From Palleronia caenipelagi (GTDB lineage: Bacteria > Pseudomonadota > Alphaproteobacteria > Rhodobacterales > Rhodobacteraceae): a stretch of DNA of 53,641 nucleotides. Shown here piece after piece: positions 23,448 to 33,408 of this stretch. Position numbers and translations under genes: made by a program. The notes under the pieces are model-generated. The model made no database searches. It was not told the DNA's origin and was given only the letters and a program-made list of their open reading frames with translations. Numbering within the stretch: the stretch's first letter is position 1; each line of letters starts with the position of its first letter. The stretch covers positions 1-53,641 of the forward strand of contig NZ_VFSV01000024.1 of NCBI RefSeq assembly GCF_007004065.1. The letters are read 5' to 3'.

Positions 23448-25231
23448 TCCGTACCCCGCTACGCCCGCTCGCCAAGATCCTCAAGGCACGCCAGAGAGGC
23501 GAAAATCCCGACCTCATCGAGCGGGAGAATCTCCGTCTCCGACACGAATCTTTGCAGGACCGCGCGCGGCGCCGGGCTGAGGGGAGGCTGCTGTTGATGG
23601 CGGGGTTCTTCCTGTGTGTCTTTGTCGTGATCGGCGCGCGCATGGGCATGATGGCGGCGTCTCAGCCCAGCGAGCCTCAGGCCGGCGTCGCAGGCAATGC
23701 CATTGTTGCCAGCCGTGCAGACATCACGGATCGTCACGGTCGCGTGTTGGCTACGAACCTTCTGACATATGCACTTTATGCCCACCCGCTTGAGATCATC
23801 GACAAGCCGCGCGCCGCGGGTCAGTTGGCCGAAATCTTCCCGGATCTTGATGCGGGTGATTTGTTGAACGATTTCACAGGCGGGCGCAAGTTCCTGTGGA
23901 TCAAGCGAAAGATCAGCCCTGAACAGCGTCAGGCCGTTCACGATATCGGAGAGCCCGGCCTGCTCTTTGCGCCGCGTGAGATGCGCCTCTACCCCAACGG
24001 CCGGTTGGCTGCGCATGTACTCGGGGGCACGTCCTTTGGTAAGGAAGGCGTGAGCTCGGCGGAGGTCATTGGAACGGCCGGCATTGAAATGGCGCTGGAC
24101 GCAGAGCTGCGTGACCCCTCCCGGGAGAGCGCACCGCTGGAGCTGTCGGTCGATATGTCTGTGCAGGCCGCGATGACCGAAGTTCTGGCGGGTGGCGTGA
24201 CCATGCTGAATGCCAAAGGTGCTGCCGGTGTGCTCATGGATGTGCATACGGGCGAGGTGCTGGCCATGGCATCGCTGCCGGATTTCGATCCGAACGACCG
24301 CCCCCCCTTGCCCATCGAAGGGGATCCCGCCGACAGCCCGCTTTTCAATCGGGCCGTGCAGGGCGTGTATGAGCTTGGATCGACATTTAAAATTGTCGCC
24401 GCCGCTCAGGCGATGGAACTGGGTCTCGTCAATCCGAACACGAAGGTGAATGCCAACGCACCGCTCTATTGGGGCAAGTTCAAGATCGGGGAATACGGGG
24501 GCAAGAACTACGGTCCGACACTGTCCGTTTCCGATGTGATCGTCAAAAGCTCCAACGTCGGCACCGCCCATATCGCTCTGAAGATCGGCGGAAAGCGACA
24601 AAAAGCTTTTTATGAGCAACTTGGCGTTCTGTCGAAAAGTCCGGTGGAACTGGTGGAGACCAGCCGGGGCGTGCCGCTGGTGCCGCCAAACTGGTCTGAG
24701 ATCGTTACGATCACGGCCTCCTATGGGCACGGATTTTCGACCTCGCCGATGAACCTCGCGGCGGCCTATGCGTCGATCCTGAACGGGGGCACGCTGGTGC
24801 GTCCGACGCTTCTGAAGCAGGACGGTCCTCAGAACGGACCCCGCGTGGTCAGCGAGGCGGTTTCGCGCGCCTCGGCGCGGATGCTGCGCGAGGTGGTGCT
24901 GCGCGGAACGGCGAGCTTTGGTGCCGTGCCGGGCTATGCGGTGGGCGGCAAAACCGGCACAGCGAATAAGGTCAAGCGCACCGGCGGCTACTATAATAAC
25001 AAGAATATTAATACTTTCGCCAGTGTCTTTCCGGCTGATGACCCCAAATATGTCCTGATCATTACTCTCGATGAGGCGAGCGAAGAGAGCGGCTCCAAGC
25101 CGCGCCGCACGGCAGGTTGGACGGCTGTGCCGGTGGCGGCCGAGGTGATCCGCCGGACCGCTCCTCTTTTGGGACTCGAGCCTGAGATTGATCCTGCCGC
25201 CGCTTCTGCGATAAAGCTGGCGGCGCAATAA
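23444..25231 (+). CDS. ftsI: Peptidoglycan D,D-transpeptidase FtsI (PBP3)
   Basis: Class B penicillin-binding protein that cross-links septal peptidoglycan. 595 residues, somewhat typical for alphaproteobacteria. An N-terminal basic cytoplasmic tail is followed by one membrane segment (about 50-66). The PBP dimerisation domain comes next (ADITDRHGRVLATNL). The transpeptidase domain has the active-site Ser313 in GSTFKIV, Ser369-x-Asn in KSSNVGTAH, and Lys503-Thr-Gly in GGKTGTANKV. It overlaps ftsL by four bases and is followed by murE after 10 bases. Confidence 0.96.
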   Translation: MIRTPLRPLAKILKARQRGENPDLIERENLRLRHESLQDRARRRAEGRLLLMAGFFLCVFVVIGARMGMMAASQPSEPQAGVAGNAIVASRADITDRHGRVLATNLLTYALYAHPLEIIDKPRAAGQLAEIFPDLDAGDLLNDFTGGRKFLWIKRKISPEQRQAVHDIGEPGLLFAPREMRLYPNGRLAAHVLGGTSFGKEGVSSAEVIGTAGIEMALDAELRDPSRESAPLELSVDMSVQAAMTEVLAGGVTMLNAKGAAGVLMDVHTGEVLAMASLPDFDPNDRPPLPIEGDPADSPLFNRAVQGVYELGSTFKIVAAAQAMELGLVNPNTKVNANAPLYWGKFKIGEYGGKNYGPTLSVSDVIVKSSNVGTAHIALKIGGKRQKAFYEQLGVLSKSPVELVETSRGVPLVPPNWSEIVTITASYGHGFSTSPMNLAAAYASILNGGTLVRPTLLKQDGPQNGPRVVSEAVSRASARMLREVVLRGTASFGAVPGYAVGGKTGTANKVKRTGGYYNNKNINTFASVFPADDPKYVLIITLDEASEESGSKPRRTAGWTAVPVAAEVIRRTAPLLGLEPEIDPAAASAIKLAAQ

Positions 25232-25241
25232 GAGGCAGGTC

Positions 25242-26726
25242 ATGGCCGAACAGACGACGACACTGGCCGCGCTCGGGCTGACCGCTCGAGACGGGGCGAA
25301 CCCGTATATTTCCGGCCTGACGGTGGATAGCCGCCGCGTGGTGCCGGGGGATCTTTTCGCTGCCTTGCCCGGGGTGCGGATGCACGGGGCAGAACGCGCC
25401 GGGGACGCCATTCAGGCCGGGGCCGTGGCGATCCTGACCGACCGCGAGGGTGCGGAGATCATCGGAGACTGGACCAGAGGCAGCGGTGTGGCGCTGGTGG
25501 TGACCGAAGAGCCGCGCCAGGCACTGGCCGGTGCCGCCGCGCTCTGGTTCGGCAGTCAGCCCGAGACCATGGTTGCGGTCACCGGAACGAACGGCAAAAC
25601 CTCCGTATCGAGCTTTGTCCGCCAGATTTGGCAGGAGCTGGGTCATGCGGCGATCAATCTCGGTACGACCGGCATCGAGGGCGACTGGAACGCCAGTCTC
25701 GGCCACACGACGCCAGAGCCGGTGACGCTGCACCGCGCGCTGGCCGAGGCCGCCGGGATCGGAATCAGCCATGCGGCGATGGAGGCTTCGTCCCATGGGC
25801 TCGATCAGTTCCGCCTCGACGGGGTGACGCTGAAGGCTGCCGGGTTCACCAATCTCAGCCAGGATCATCTGGACTATCACCCCGATATGGAGAGCTATTT
25901 CACTGCCAAAGCGCAGCTTTTCGCGCGGGTTCTGCCCGAGGACGGCGTGGCGGTGGTCAATATCACCGACCCGCGTGGCGCAGAGTTGGTCGCGCTCGCG
26001 GAATCTCGCGGTCAGACTGTCATCACTGTGGGCACCGGCGCGGATGCGAGCCTGCGGATCCTCGGCCAGCGGTATGACGCGACGGGGCAAGACCTGAGGT
26101 TTTCGTGGAACGGCGCCACGCGGCAGGTACGGCTGAACCTGATTGGCGGCTTTCAGGCGGAGAACGTGCTGCTGGCCGCCGGGCTGGTCATCGCGGCGGG
26201 TGCGGCACCGGCGGATGTGTTTGACGTCTTGCCGAAGCTTTCGACCGTCAAGGGCCGCATGCAGCATGTGGCCACGCGGGAGGGCGGTGCGACCGTATTC
26301 GTAGACTATTCGCACACCCCTGCCGCGCTGGAGACGGCTCTGACCGCTCTGCGGCCCCATGTCATGGGGCGGCTCGTGGTTGTTTACGGCGCGGGCGGCG
26401 ACCGGGACCGGGGCAAGCGACCGCTCATGGGGGCGGCAGCACGCGATCATGCCGACCTGCGTTTCGTCACCGATGACAATCCCCGCAGCGAGGATCCCGC
26501 CACGATCCGTGCCTCTATTCTCGCCGAGGACAAAGACGCCGTTGAGGTGGCCGACCGGGCCGAAGCGATCCTGCGCGGCGTCGATGCTCTGGAGCCGGGT
26601 GATGCGCTGCTGATCGCGGGCAAGGGGCACGAAACCGGGCAGATCGTCGGTGATACGACCTATCCCTTTGACGATGCTGAACAAGCCAGCGTGGCAGTGG
26701 CTGCTCTGGACGGGAGGGTTGCATGA
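25242..26726 (+). CDS. murE: UDP-N-acetylmuramoyl-L-alanyl-D-glutamate--2,6-diaminopimelate ligase
   Basis: Adds meso-diaminopimelate to UDP-MurNAc-L-Ala-D-Glu in the cytosol, using ATP. 494 residues. The three Mur ligase domains are visible: N-terminal UDP-binding (SGLTVDSRRVVPGDLFAAL), central ATPase with the P-loop TGTNGKTSVSSF and the conserved His region HTTPEPVTLHRAL, and C-terminal domain with DNPRSEDP, the motif that marks mDAP specificity. The stop overlaps the murF start by four bases. Confidence 0.97.
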   Translation: MAEQTTTLAALGLTARDGANPYISGLTVDSRRVVPGDLFAALPGVRMHGAERAGDAIQAGAVAILTDREGAEIIGDWTRGSGVALVVTEEPRQALAGAAALWFGSQPETMVAVTGTNGKTSVSSFVRQIWQELGHAAINLGTTGIEGDWNASLGHTTPEPVTLHRALAEAAGIGISHAAMEASSHGLDQFRLDGVTLKAAGFTNLSQDHLDYHPDMESYFTAKAQLFARVLPEDGVAVVNITDPRGAELVALAESRGQTVITVGTGADASLRILGQRYDATGQDLRFSWNGATRQVRLNLIGGFQAENVLLAAGLVIAAGAAPADVFDVLPKLSTVKGRMQHVATREGGATVFVDYSHTPAALETALTALRPHVMGRLVVVYGAGGDRDRGKRPLMGAAARDHADLRFVTDDNPRSEDPATIRASILAEDKDAVEVADRAEAILRGVDALEPGDALLIAGKGHETGQIVGDTTYPFDDAEQASVAVAALDGRVA

Positions 26727-28129
26727 CGCTCTGGACCGCCGCCGAGGCGGCTGAGGCCACTGGTGGCCAGACCGTCGGCGACTGGACCGTGACGGGTGTC
26801 TCTATCGATACGCGGACCCTTCAGACGGGCGACCTCTTCGTCGCGCTGAAGGCCGCGCGGGACGGGCATGATTTCGTCGCTCAGGCATTGGAGGCCGGGG
26901 CAGGGGCTGCTCTTGTCTCATACCGGCCCGAAAATGTGGCCGAGGATGCGCCGCTTCTGATTGTGCATGACGTGTTGACGGCGCTCGAGGATCTGGGCAG
27001 GGCCGCGCGGGCGCGGTTTGCCGGCAAGGTGCTGGCGATCACCGGCTCCGTAGGAAAAACCACGACCAAGGAAATGGGCCGCATCGCTTTCGGCGCGCAG
27101 ATGCGCGTCCATGCGGCCGAGGCCTCCTATAATAACCATTGGGGTGTGCCGCTGACGTTGGCACGGATGCCGCGTGAGGCGGATCTGGCGATCATCGAGA
27201 TTGGTATGAACCACCCCGGCGAGATCGCCCCGCTGGCGAAAATGGCACGCCCGCACGCAGCAATCATCACCACCGTGGCCCCCGCCCATCTGGCGGCCTT
27301 TGCCTCCGTGGCTGAGATTGCACAGGAGAAAGCCGCGATTTTCGAGGGGCTTGAACCGGATGGACGGGCGATCCTGCCCGCCGATCTGGAGGTGACCCCT
27401 ATCTTGCGCTCCGCCGCGCCGGGAAAGATGACGGGGTTCGGCTGCTCCGAAGATGCCGATCTGCGCCTCACCGAGGTGACGCTCCATGATGAGTGTACCG
27501 TGGTGCAACTGGAAGAGGCAGGTGTGCCGCTGGTGTTCCGGATCGGTGCGGTCGGACGACATCTGGCCTCCAATGCCGCGTCGATCATCGCGGCGGCCTC
27601 GGCACTAGGGGCGGATACCGATGTCGCGGCCCAGGCGCTGGCCGGATGGCACGCGCCGCAGGGGCGCGGCAGCCGCGAACGGATCGTGCTCGACGAGGTC
27701 GAGGATGCCGCGCTGGATCTGATTGACGATGCTTTTAACGCAAATCCCGCCTCTGTTGCCGCAGGGCTGGAGCGACTGGCTGCTGCGAGGCCGGGACCCG
27801 GCGGCAGACGGGTGGTGATTCTCGGAGATATGCTGGAACTCGGGCCGCGCGAGGCCGAGCTCCATGCTGATCTCGCAGCTTTGCCCGCCGTTGCTGCGCT
27901 TGACGTGGTCCACACCATCGGCCCGCGGATGCGCCATCTCCATGACGCGCTTGCGCCGGAGATCCGGGGCGAGTGGTTCCCCGAGACCGACGACGCCCTG
28001 CCGCAGCTCCGCAGGATGCTGCGTGTCGGCGATGTGGTGCTGGTCAAGGGCTCCAAATCTGCGCGCACTTCCCGGGTCGTTGACGCGATCCGCGATTTAC
28101 GTCATCGCACCCGCCGAGCTGTCCCATAG
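26723..28129 (+). CDS. murF: UDP-N-acetylmuramoyl-tripeptide--D-alanyl-D-alanine ligase
   Basis: Adds D-Ala-D-Ala to UDP-MurNAc-tripeptide, the last cytosolic step of the pentapeptide precursor. 468 residues. Motifs: VSIDTRTLQTGDLFVAL, the P-loop TGSVGKTTTKEM, EASYNNHWGVPLTLARMP, EIGMNHPGEI, and DDAFNANPASVAAGLERL. It is coupled to murE by an ATGA overlap and followed by mraY after 13 bases. Confidence 0.97.
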   Translation: MTLWTAAEAAEATGGQTVGDWTVTGVSIDTRTLQTGDLFVALKAARDGHDFVAQALEAGAGAALVSYRPENVAEDAPLLIVHDVLTALEDLGRAARARFAGKVLAITGSVGKTTTKEMGRIAFGAQMRVHAAEASYNNHWGVPLTLARMPREADLAIIEIGMNHPGEIAPLAKMARPHAAIITTVAPAHLAAFASVAEIAQEKAAIFEGLEPDGRAILPADLEVTPILRSAAPGKMTGFGCSEDADLRLTEVTLHDECTVVQLEEAGVPLVFRIGAVGRHLASNAASIIAAASALGADTDVAAQALAGWHAPQGRGSRERIVLDEVEDAALDLIDDAFNANPASVAAGLERLAAARPGPGGRRVVILGDMLELGPREAELHADLAALPAVAALDVVHTIGPRMRHLHDALAPEIRGEWFPETDDALPQLRRMLRVGDVVLVKGSKSARTSRVVDAIRDLRHRTRRAVP

Positions 28130-28142
28130 GAACTGATGCCCC

Positions 28143-29228
28143 ATGCTATACTGGCTGTCCGAGCTTTCTGACGGAGGAGGGATCTTTAACCTCTTCCAAT
28201 ACATCACCTTCCGTGCGGGGGCGGCGTTCTTCACCGCGCTGATCTTCGGGTTCGTTTTCGGACGTCCGATGATCAATCACTTGCGGCGCAAGCAGAAGCA
28301 CGGGCAGCCGATCCGGGATGACGGCCCGGAGAGCCACATCGTCGCCAAGGCAGGGACCCCCACCATGGGCGGTCTGCTGATCCTGTCAGCGCTGATGCTT
28401 TCGACCCTGCTCTGGGCGCGGCTCGACACCCCCTATGTCTGGATGGTGATGTTCGTGACAGCGGGTTTTGGTCTGATCGGGTATCTCGACGATTACGCCA
28501 AGGTGACGAAGCGCAGCCATGCGGGCCTGTCGGGCAAGGTCCGGCTGGCGGTGGGCTTTGCCATCGCGGGCGTGGCTTCGATCTGGGCCATGTGGTTCCA
28601 CCCGTCGGATTTGACCGGTCAACTGGCCTTTCCGGTGTTCAAGGATCTCCTGTTGAATTTCGGTCTGTTCTTCGTCCCCTTTGCGATGATCGTGATTGTC
28701 GGAGCGGCCAACGCGGTGAACCTGACAGACGGGCTCGACGGGCTGGCAATCATGCCGGTGATGATCGCCGCCGGGACCCTCGGGATCATCGCCTATGCGG
28801 TGGGCCGTGTGGATTTTACGGAGTATCTGGACGTGCACTACGTCCCCGGAACTGGAGAAATTCTCGTCTTCACCGCGGCTTTGATCGGTGGGGGACTGGG
28901 GTTCCTTTGGTACAATGCGCCACCGGCAGCCGTGTTCATGGGCGACACCGGATCACTGGCGCTGGGGGGGGCATTGGGGGCCATTGCGGTGGCGATCAAG
29001 CACGAGCTCGTGTTGGCCATCGTCGGTGGGCTGTTTGTCGCAGAGGCGCTGTCGGTGATCGTGCAGGTGCTCTACTTCAAGCGCACGGGTAAGCGGGTGT
29101 TCCTGATGGCGCCGATTCATCACCACTTCGAAAAGCGGGGCTGGGCAGAGCCGCAGATCGTGATCCGGTTCTGGATCATCTCGCTGATTCTGGCGCTGAT
29201 TGGGCTGGCGACACTGAAACTGCGCTGA
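28143..29228 (+). CDS. mraY: Phospho-N-acetylmuramoyl-pentapeptide transferase
   Basis: Integral membrane enzyme that transfers phospho-MurNAc-pentapeptide to undecaprenyl phosphate, giving lipid I. 361 residues with about ten transmembrane segments. Signature motifs are [20 protein letters not shown] (first Asp pair), [26 protein letters not shown] and [13 protein letters not shown]. It is the last gene of the dcw run in this window. murD, ftsW, murG and the rest do not follow; instead terminator-like hairpins and the convergent putA come next. Confidence 0.98.
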   Translation: MLYWLSELSDGGGIFNLFQYITFRAGAAFFTALIFGFVFGRPMINHLRRKQKHGQPIRDDGPESHIVAKAGTPTMGGLLILSALMLSTLLWARLDTPYVWMVMFVTAGFGLIGYLDDYAKVTKRSHAGLSGKVRLAVGFAIAGVASIWAMWFHPSDLTGQLAFPVFKDLLLNFGLFFVPFAMIVIVGAANAVNLTDGLDGLAIMPVMIAAGTLGIIAYAVGRVDFTEYLDVHYVPGTGEILVFTAALIGGGLGFLWYNAPPAAVFMGDTGSLALGGALGAIAVAIKHELVLAIVGGLFVAEALSVIVQVLYFKRTGKRVFLMAPIHHHFEKRGWAEPQIVIRFWIISLILALIGLATLKLR

Positions 29229-29277
29229 CAGGTTTGGCTGCGCAGTCGGGATTTGGGTATTTTCAGACAAAAAGAGA

Positions 29278-29307
29278 AGCGCGGGGCTGCCCTGGTACCC
29301 CCGCGCT
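29278..29307. terminator. GC-rich hairpin after mraY
   Basis: AGCGCGGGG pairs with CCCCGCGCT over a 12-base loop, 50 bases after the mraY stop. No clear T run follows; it may be a 3'-end stabilising hairpin. Confidence 0.45.
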
Positions 29308-29395
29308 GCGACCTTCTAGCAGGGCCGGTCCTCTTCTTGTCGCGGCCATCGGCTCCCCAGCCTGTACCGCGATTCCACCATCGTACTGAAAGATG

Positions 29396-29430
29396 AACAC
29401 GGGGCTAATGCGCCCCGTGTTTCTGTATTT
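29396..29430. terminator. Bidirectional terminator between mraY and putA
   Basis: A perfect 10-bp stem AACACGGGGC/GCCCCGTGTT with a 6-base loop, followed by TCTGTATTT on the plus strand and CATCTTTC on the minus strand. It serves convergent mraY and putA; its tail touches the putA stop. Confidence 0.7.
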
Positions 29431-32400
29431 AGGCGTCGCGCGCTACTTCGGCCAGGAGCTGGGCGTTGCCGCCCGAGGCGGTGGTGTCGATGCAGACGTG
29501 GCGCTCGTGCAGAACATCCGCAGCGGTCGGCTGGCCCGTCTGGAGGCCGATGATCGGGCCGGGGCGGCGGGCCAGTTGCAGGGCGAGACGGCGACCGTTC
29601 TCCTGATCGCCCCACCACAGCACCGCGCCGAAATCGGGCTCGTCGACCAGATCGCGCTCATGGGAAATGAGGCGGGCAGTGCCGCCGAGGCGTTCGACCT
29701 CGGCTTTCTGAGCGGCTTTGTCCGCATCGGTGGGGCCCAGGCAGAGCACGGGCTTGCGGGGCTCGGTGCTCCAGCGGTTCGATTCGCCCGTAGGTCCGGG
29801 CAGGTCCTGCGGCGATTGCGGCGCAGGAGTATCGACCGGGGTGCGGAAGCGCGGCAGATACAGGGGGCCGCCGGCTTTGGGGCCGGTGCCGGAGAGGCCT
29901 TCGCCGCCGAAGGGTTGGGAGCCGACGATGGCGCCGATCTGGTTGCGGTTCACATAGATATTGCCCGCGTGGATGCGGTCGGTGACGTGCTGGACGCGAT
30001 CGTCGATCCGTGTGTGCAGGCCGAAGGTCAGCCCGTAGCCGGTGCCGTTGATCGCATCGATGACACGGTCGAGATCGGCGGCCTTGAAGGTCGCCACGTG
30101 GAGGACGGGGCCGAAGATTTCGCGCCCGATATCGCCGATGCCGTTGACCTTGATCAGGGCGGGCGCGAGGAAGGGGGCAGTTTCGGGAGCCTTGGCGCGA
30201 TGCAGGAGGCGGCCCTCGGCCTCGGCAGCCGCAACATGGGCCGAGATGCCCTCATGGGCGACACCGTCGATCAGAGGGCCGCTATCGGTGCTGTAGAGCC
30301 ACGGATCGCCAACAGAGAACGCGTCCATGGCGCCTTTGAGCATCGTGATGAAGCCTTCGGCGATGTCTTCCTGCACATAAAGGCAGCGGCAGGCCGAGCA
30401 GCGCTGGCCGGCGGACTGGAAGGCTGACTGCATGAGATCGCGCACGGCTTGTTCCGGCAGGGCGGTGCTGTCCACGATCATCGCGTTCAGGCCGCCGGTC
30501 TCGGCAATGAGCGGGGTGCCGGGGCGGGCATGTTCGGCGAGAGCGGCCTGAATCTTGCGTGCCGTGGCGGTAGAGCCGGTGAAGGCGACGCCCGCGACAT
30601 CCGGGTGGCTCGTGAGCGCCCCTCCCACCGCGCCACTGCCGGGCAGGAGCTGCAGGGCGCTCTGCGGCACTCCGGCCTCGTGCAGGAGCCGGGTGGCGAG
30701 TGCTGCGATCAGCGTGGTTTGCTCGGCGGGCTTCGCCAGAACTGCGTTACCAGCAGCGAGTCCGGCCGCGATCTGGCCGGTGAAGATCGCCAGAGGGAAG
30801 TTCCACGGCGAGATGCAGACCACGCGGCCCAGAGGGGAACCGCCCAGCTCCGGGATGCGGGCGGCGTAATAGGTGAGGAAGTCCACCGCTTCGCGCAGCT
30901 CGGCCACGCCATCGGCCACGGTCTTGCCAGCCTCGCGGGAGAGAAGGGCAAAGATCTCGCCGAAGTGCTGCTCATAGAGGTCAGCGGCGCGGTTCAGGAC
31001 CCGGGCGCGCTCTGCATCATCGGCGCCCCACGGGACGGCGGCCTGCATCGCGGCGGCCACATCAGCCTCGGACGCCGGATGAACGATGCCCACCTGATCT
31101 GCCGGATTGGCGGGATTCATCACCGGGCGCGCCTCGGCGGGGGACGGGGAGACCGCCAGCATCGGCCCGGCCTCGAACTGCGCGTTGCGATGGGGCATGC
31201 GGGCGGCATCGATCTCGGCCAGATGATCGGGCGCGGTCAGGTCCCAGCCGCGGGAATTACGCCGCTCCGGGGCGAAGAGATCGGGCCCTCGGGTCACCCG
31301 ACGGGGCTCATCGAGACGTTCAAACGGGTCCGCGGCCACGGTTTCGGCGGGGACGTCCTCATCCACGATCTGGTTGACAAAGGACGAGTTCGCGCCGTTC
31401 TCTAGGAGCCGCCGCACGAGATAGGCGAGGAGGTCGCGATGGGCGCCCACGGGGGCGTAGATCCGGCAACGTACGTCCTGATCGGCGCGGACGATGTCGT
31501 AGAGCGCTTCACCCATGCCATGCAGGCGCTGGAACTCAAAGCTGTCGGTGCCCGCGCCCATCTCATCCGCCATGTGCAGGACGGCGGCGATGGTATGGGC
31601 GTTGTGGGTGGCGAACTGCGGGTAGATCCGGTCGTGGTAGGTCAACAAGCGGCGGGCGTTGGAGATGTAGCTCACATCCGTCGCGGCCTTGCGCTCGAAG
31701 ACGGGGAAGGCGTCCATGCCCTCCTGCTGGGCGCGCTTGATCTCGGCGTCCCAATAGGCGCCTTTGACCAGACGAACCATGATCTTGCGCTCAAGCCGTT
31801 CTGCGGTCTCGGCGATCCAGTCGATCACATGACCGGCGCGCGGGCCATAGGCCTGCACGACGATACCAAACCCGTCCCAGCCGCTGAGGCGGGGGTCCTT
31901 GAGCACTTCTTCGATAACTTCAAGAGACAGGGTCAGTCGGTCCTGTTCCTCGGCGTCGATGTTAAAGCCGATCTTCAGCGCGGCGGCGCGGGCGGCGAGG
32001 TCGCGGACGACAGGCACCAGCTCCTCGAGGACGCGCTCGCGCTGGGCGATCTCGTAGCGGGGATGCAGCGCGGAGAGCTTGACCGAGATGCCAGGATTGG
32101 CGGCCACGTCGCGGCTGTTGGCGTGCAGTGCGATATGCCCGATGGCCTTCTCGTAGGACTGGCGGTAGCGCTCGGCATCGGGGAAGGTCAGCGCCGCCTC
32201 GCCCAGCATGTCGTAGGAATAAGTGTAGCCCTTTTCCTCCATCTTGGAGGCGCGCTCCATGGCGGCGGTCATATCCTCGCCCAGTACGAACTGCTTGCCC
32301 ATGATTTTCATGGCGCGGGAGGTGGCGCGGCGGATGACCGGCTCGCCCAGACGCTTAACCGCGCGGCGCAAGGATTTCAGCGGACCCGTGTCGTCATCGT

Positions 32401-32800
32401 CGAGCACCTTGCCGGTGAACATCAGCCCCCACGTGGAGGCGTTGACCATGGCAGAGGAAGATTTGCCCAGATGCATGGACCACTGGCCCGGCGCGATCTT
32501 ATCCTCGATCAGCTCGTCGATGGTCTCGGCATCCGGGACGCGCAGGAGGGCCTCGGCCAGACACATGAGCGCGATGCCCTCATCGGTGGACAGCCCGTAT
32601 TCGGCGAGGAAAGATTCCATCAACCCGGGCTCGGCTTCGGCGCGTAACGCCTTGACCAGACGTGCTCCATGGGCTGAGATCGCCTTGCGGGCGGTCTCGT
32701 CGAGGTTTGCGGACCCGATCAGAGCGTCGAGGATCGCATCGGCATCGGGATAGGGCGTGACAGAGAGCAGAGCGGGGGGAAGCGACGTGTCGCGTGGCAT
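29429..32800 (-). CDS. putA: Bifunctional proline dehydrogenase / L-glutamate gamma-semialdehyde dehydrogenase
   Basis: Oxidises proline to glutamate in two steps, with FAD in the N-terminal domain and NAD in the C-terminal domain. 1123 residues from ATG 32800, preceded by AGGAGG. The proline dehydrogenase barrel covers about 130-450 (ISVKLSALHPRYE, VRLVKGAYWDAEIK, ATHNAHTIAAV, RRLLENGANSSFV). The aldehyde dehydrogenase part covers about 510-980 (ISPWNFPLAIFTGQIAAGLA, VAFTGSTATARKI, catalytic Cys in AGQRCSACR). A C-terminal extension follows. There is no ribbon-helix-helix DNA-binding domain as in E. coli PutA; instead the divergent Lrp-type gene is the probable regulator. Confidence 0.97.
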   Translation of the reverse strand: MPRDTSLPPALLSVTPYPDADAILDALIGSANLDETARKAISAHGARLVKALRAEAEPGLMESFLAEYGLSTDEGIALMCLAEALLRVPDAETIDELIEDKIAPGQWSMHLGKSSSAMVNASTWGLMFTGKVLDDDDTGPLKSLRRAVKRLGEPVIRRATSRAMKIMGKQFVLGEDMTAAMERASKMEEKGYTYSYDMLGEAALTFPDAERYRQSYEKAIGHIALHANSRDVAANPGISVKLSALHPRYEIAQRERVLEELVPVVRDLAARAAALKIGFNIDAEEQDRLTLSLEVIEEVLKDPRLSGWDGFGIVVQAYGPRAGHVIDWIAETAERLERKIMVRLVKGAYWDAEIKRAQQEGMDAFPVFERKAATDVSYISNARRLLTYHDRIYPQFATHNAHTIAAVLHMADEMGAGTDSFEFQRLHGMGEALYDIVRADQDVRCRIYAPVGAHRDLLAYLVRRLLENGANSSFVNQIVDEDVPAETVAADPFERLDEPRRVTRGPDLFAPERRNSRGWDLTAPDHLAEIDAARMPHRNAQFEAGPMLAVSPSPAEARPVMNPANPADQVGIVHPASEADVAAAMQAAVPWGADDAERARVLNRAADLYEQHFGEIFALLSREAGKTVADGVAELREAVDFLTYYAARIPELGGSPLGRVVCISPWNFPLAIFTGQIAAGLAAGNAVLAKPAEQTTLIAALATRLLHEAGVPQSALQLLPGSGAVGGALTSHPDVAGVAFTGSTATARKIQAALAEHARPGTPLIAETGGLNAMIVDSTALPEQAVRDLMQSAFQSAGQRCSACRCLYVQEDIAEGFITMLKGAMDAFSVGDPWLYSTDSGPLIDGVAHEGISAHVAAAEAEGRLLHRAKAPETAPFLAPALIKVNGIGDIGREIFGPVLHVATFKAADLDRVIDAINGTGYGLTFGLHTRIDDRVQHVTDRIHAGNIYVNRNQIGAIVGSQPFGGEGLSGTGPKAGGPLYLPRFRTPVDTPAPQSPQDLPGPTGESNRWSTEPRKPVLCLGPTDADKAAQKAEVERLGGTARLISHERDLVDEPDFGAVLWWGDQENGRRLALQLARRPGPIIGLQTGQPTAADVLHERHVCIDTTASGGNAQLLAEVARDA

Positions 32801-32912
32801 GACAACCTCCTGGTCATTTTGGCCGTGATACCGCTTTTTTCGAGGGAAGTCTCGTCGTATACAGTGGTATGGTACGGAGGAATGCCTGCGTTTTGGCAGT
32901 TCTGGAGGAAAA

Positions 32913-33377
32913 ATGGCTAGCGAAGAACTGGACCGGTTCGACCTCGCGATTCTCGAAGTCCTCGGGAAAGACGGACGAATCAGCGTGACGGATCTGGCCG
33001 GGCAGGTGGGGTTGTCCAAAAGCCCGGTTCAGGCGCGGCTGAAGCGGCTTGAACGCGAGGGGTTCATCACCGGTTACCGGGCGCTGGTGGATCCGGTGCG
33101 GCTGAGGCGCGAGCACGTGGCCTTCGTGCAGGTGACACTGACCGATACCCGCGAGGCTGCGCTGGCGGCCTTCAACAAGGCGGTGGCGGATGTGCCCGAG
33201 ATCGAGCAGTGTCACCTGATCGCCGGAAACTTCGACTATCTGCTGAAGATCCGCACCGCCGACATGACGCGCTACCGCGAGCTGCTGGCCACCCACGTGT
33301 CCCGTCTGCCCTACATCTCCAATACCTCGACCTTCGTGGCCATGCAGGCGGTGAAGGACACCGCCTGGGCGGGTTGA
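32913..33377 (+). CDS. putR: Lrp/AsnC-family regulator, probable proline-responsive activator of putA
   Basis: 154 residues. The winged helix-turn-helix is at about 6-60 (LDRFDLAILEVLGKDGRIS and GLSKSPVQARLKRLE), the AsnC/RAM domain at about 70-145 (EQCHLIAGNFDYLLKIRT). GGAGG precedes the ATG. It is divergent from putA with 112 bases between starts, the arrangement known for PutR in Agrobacterium and Rhodobacter, where it activates putA in response to proline. The role is inferred from context; the fold is certain. It differs from the other Lrp protein in this window (903-1364) across most of its length. Confidence 0.88.
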   Translation: MASEELDRFDLAILEVLGKDGRISVTDLAGQVGLSKSPVQARLKRLEREGFITGYRALVDPVRLRREHVAFVQVTLTDTREAALAAFNKAVADVPEIEQCHLIAGNFDYLLKIRTADMTRYRELLATHVSRLPYISNTSTFVAMQAVKDTAWAG

Positions 33378-33378
33378 C

Positions 33379-33397
33379 GGCGCGGATGCACCGCGCC
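33379..33397. terminator. GC hairpin after the putR-like gene
   Basis: GGCGCGG and CCGCGCC with a 5-base loop, directly after the stop at 33377 and before the convergent hypothetical gene. No T run on either side, so termination strength is uncertain. Confidence 0.4.
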
Positions 33398-33408
33398 ATC
33401 GGCTGCGC

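Noticed and set aside
23459-25411. 650-residue open frame antisense to ftsI and murE
   Set aside because: It crosses two well-supported genes and shows no domain; the strand with ftsL-ftsI-murE overlaps is the coding one.
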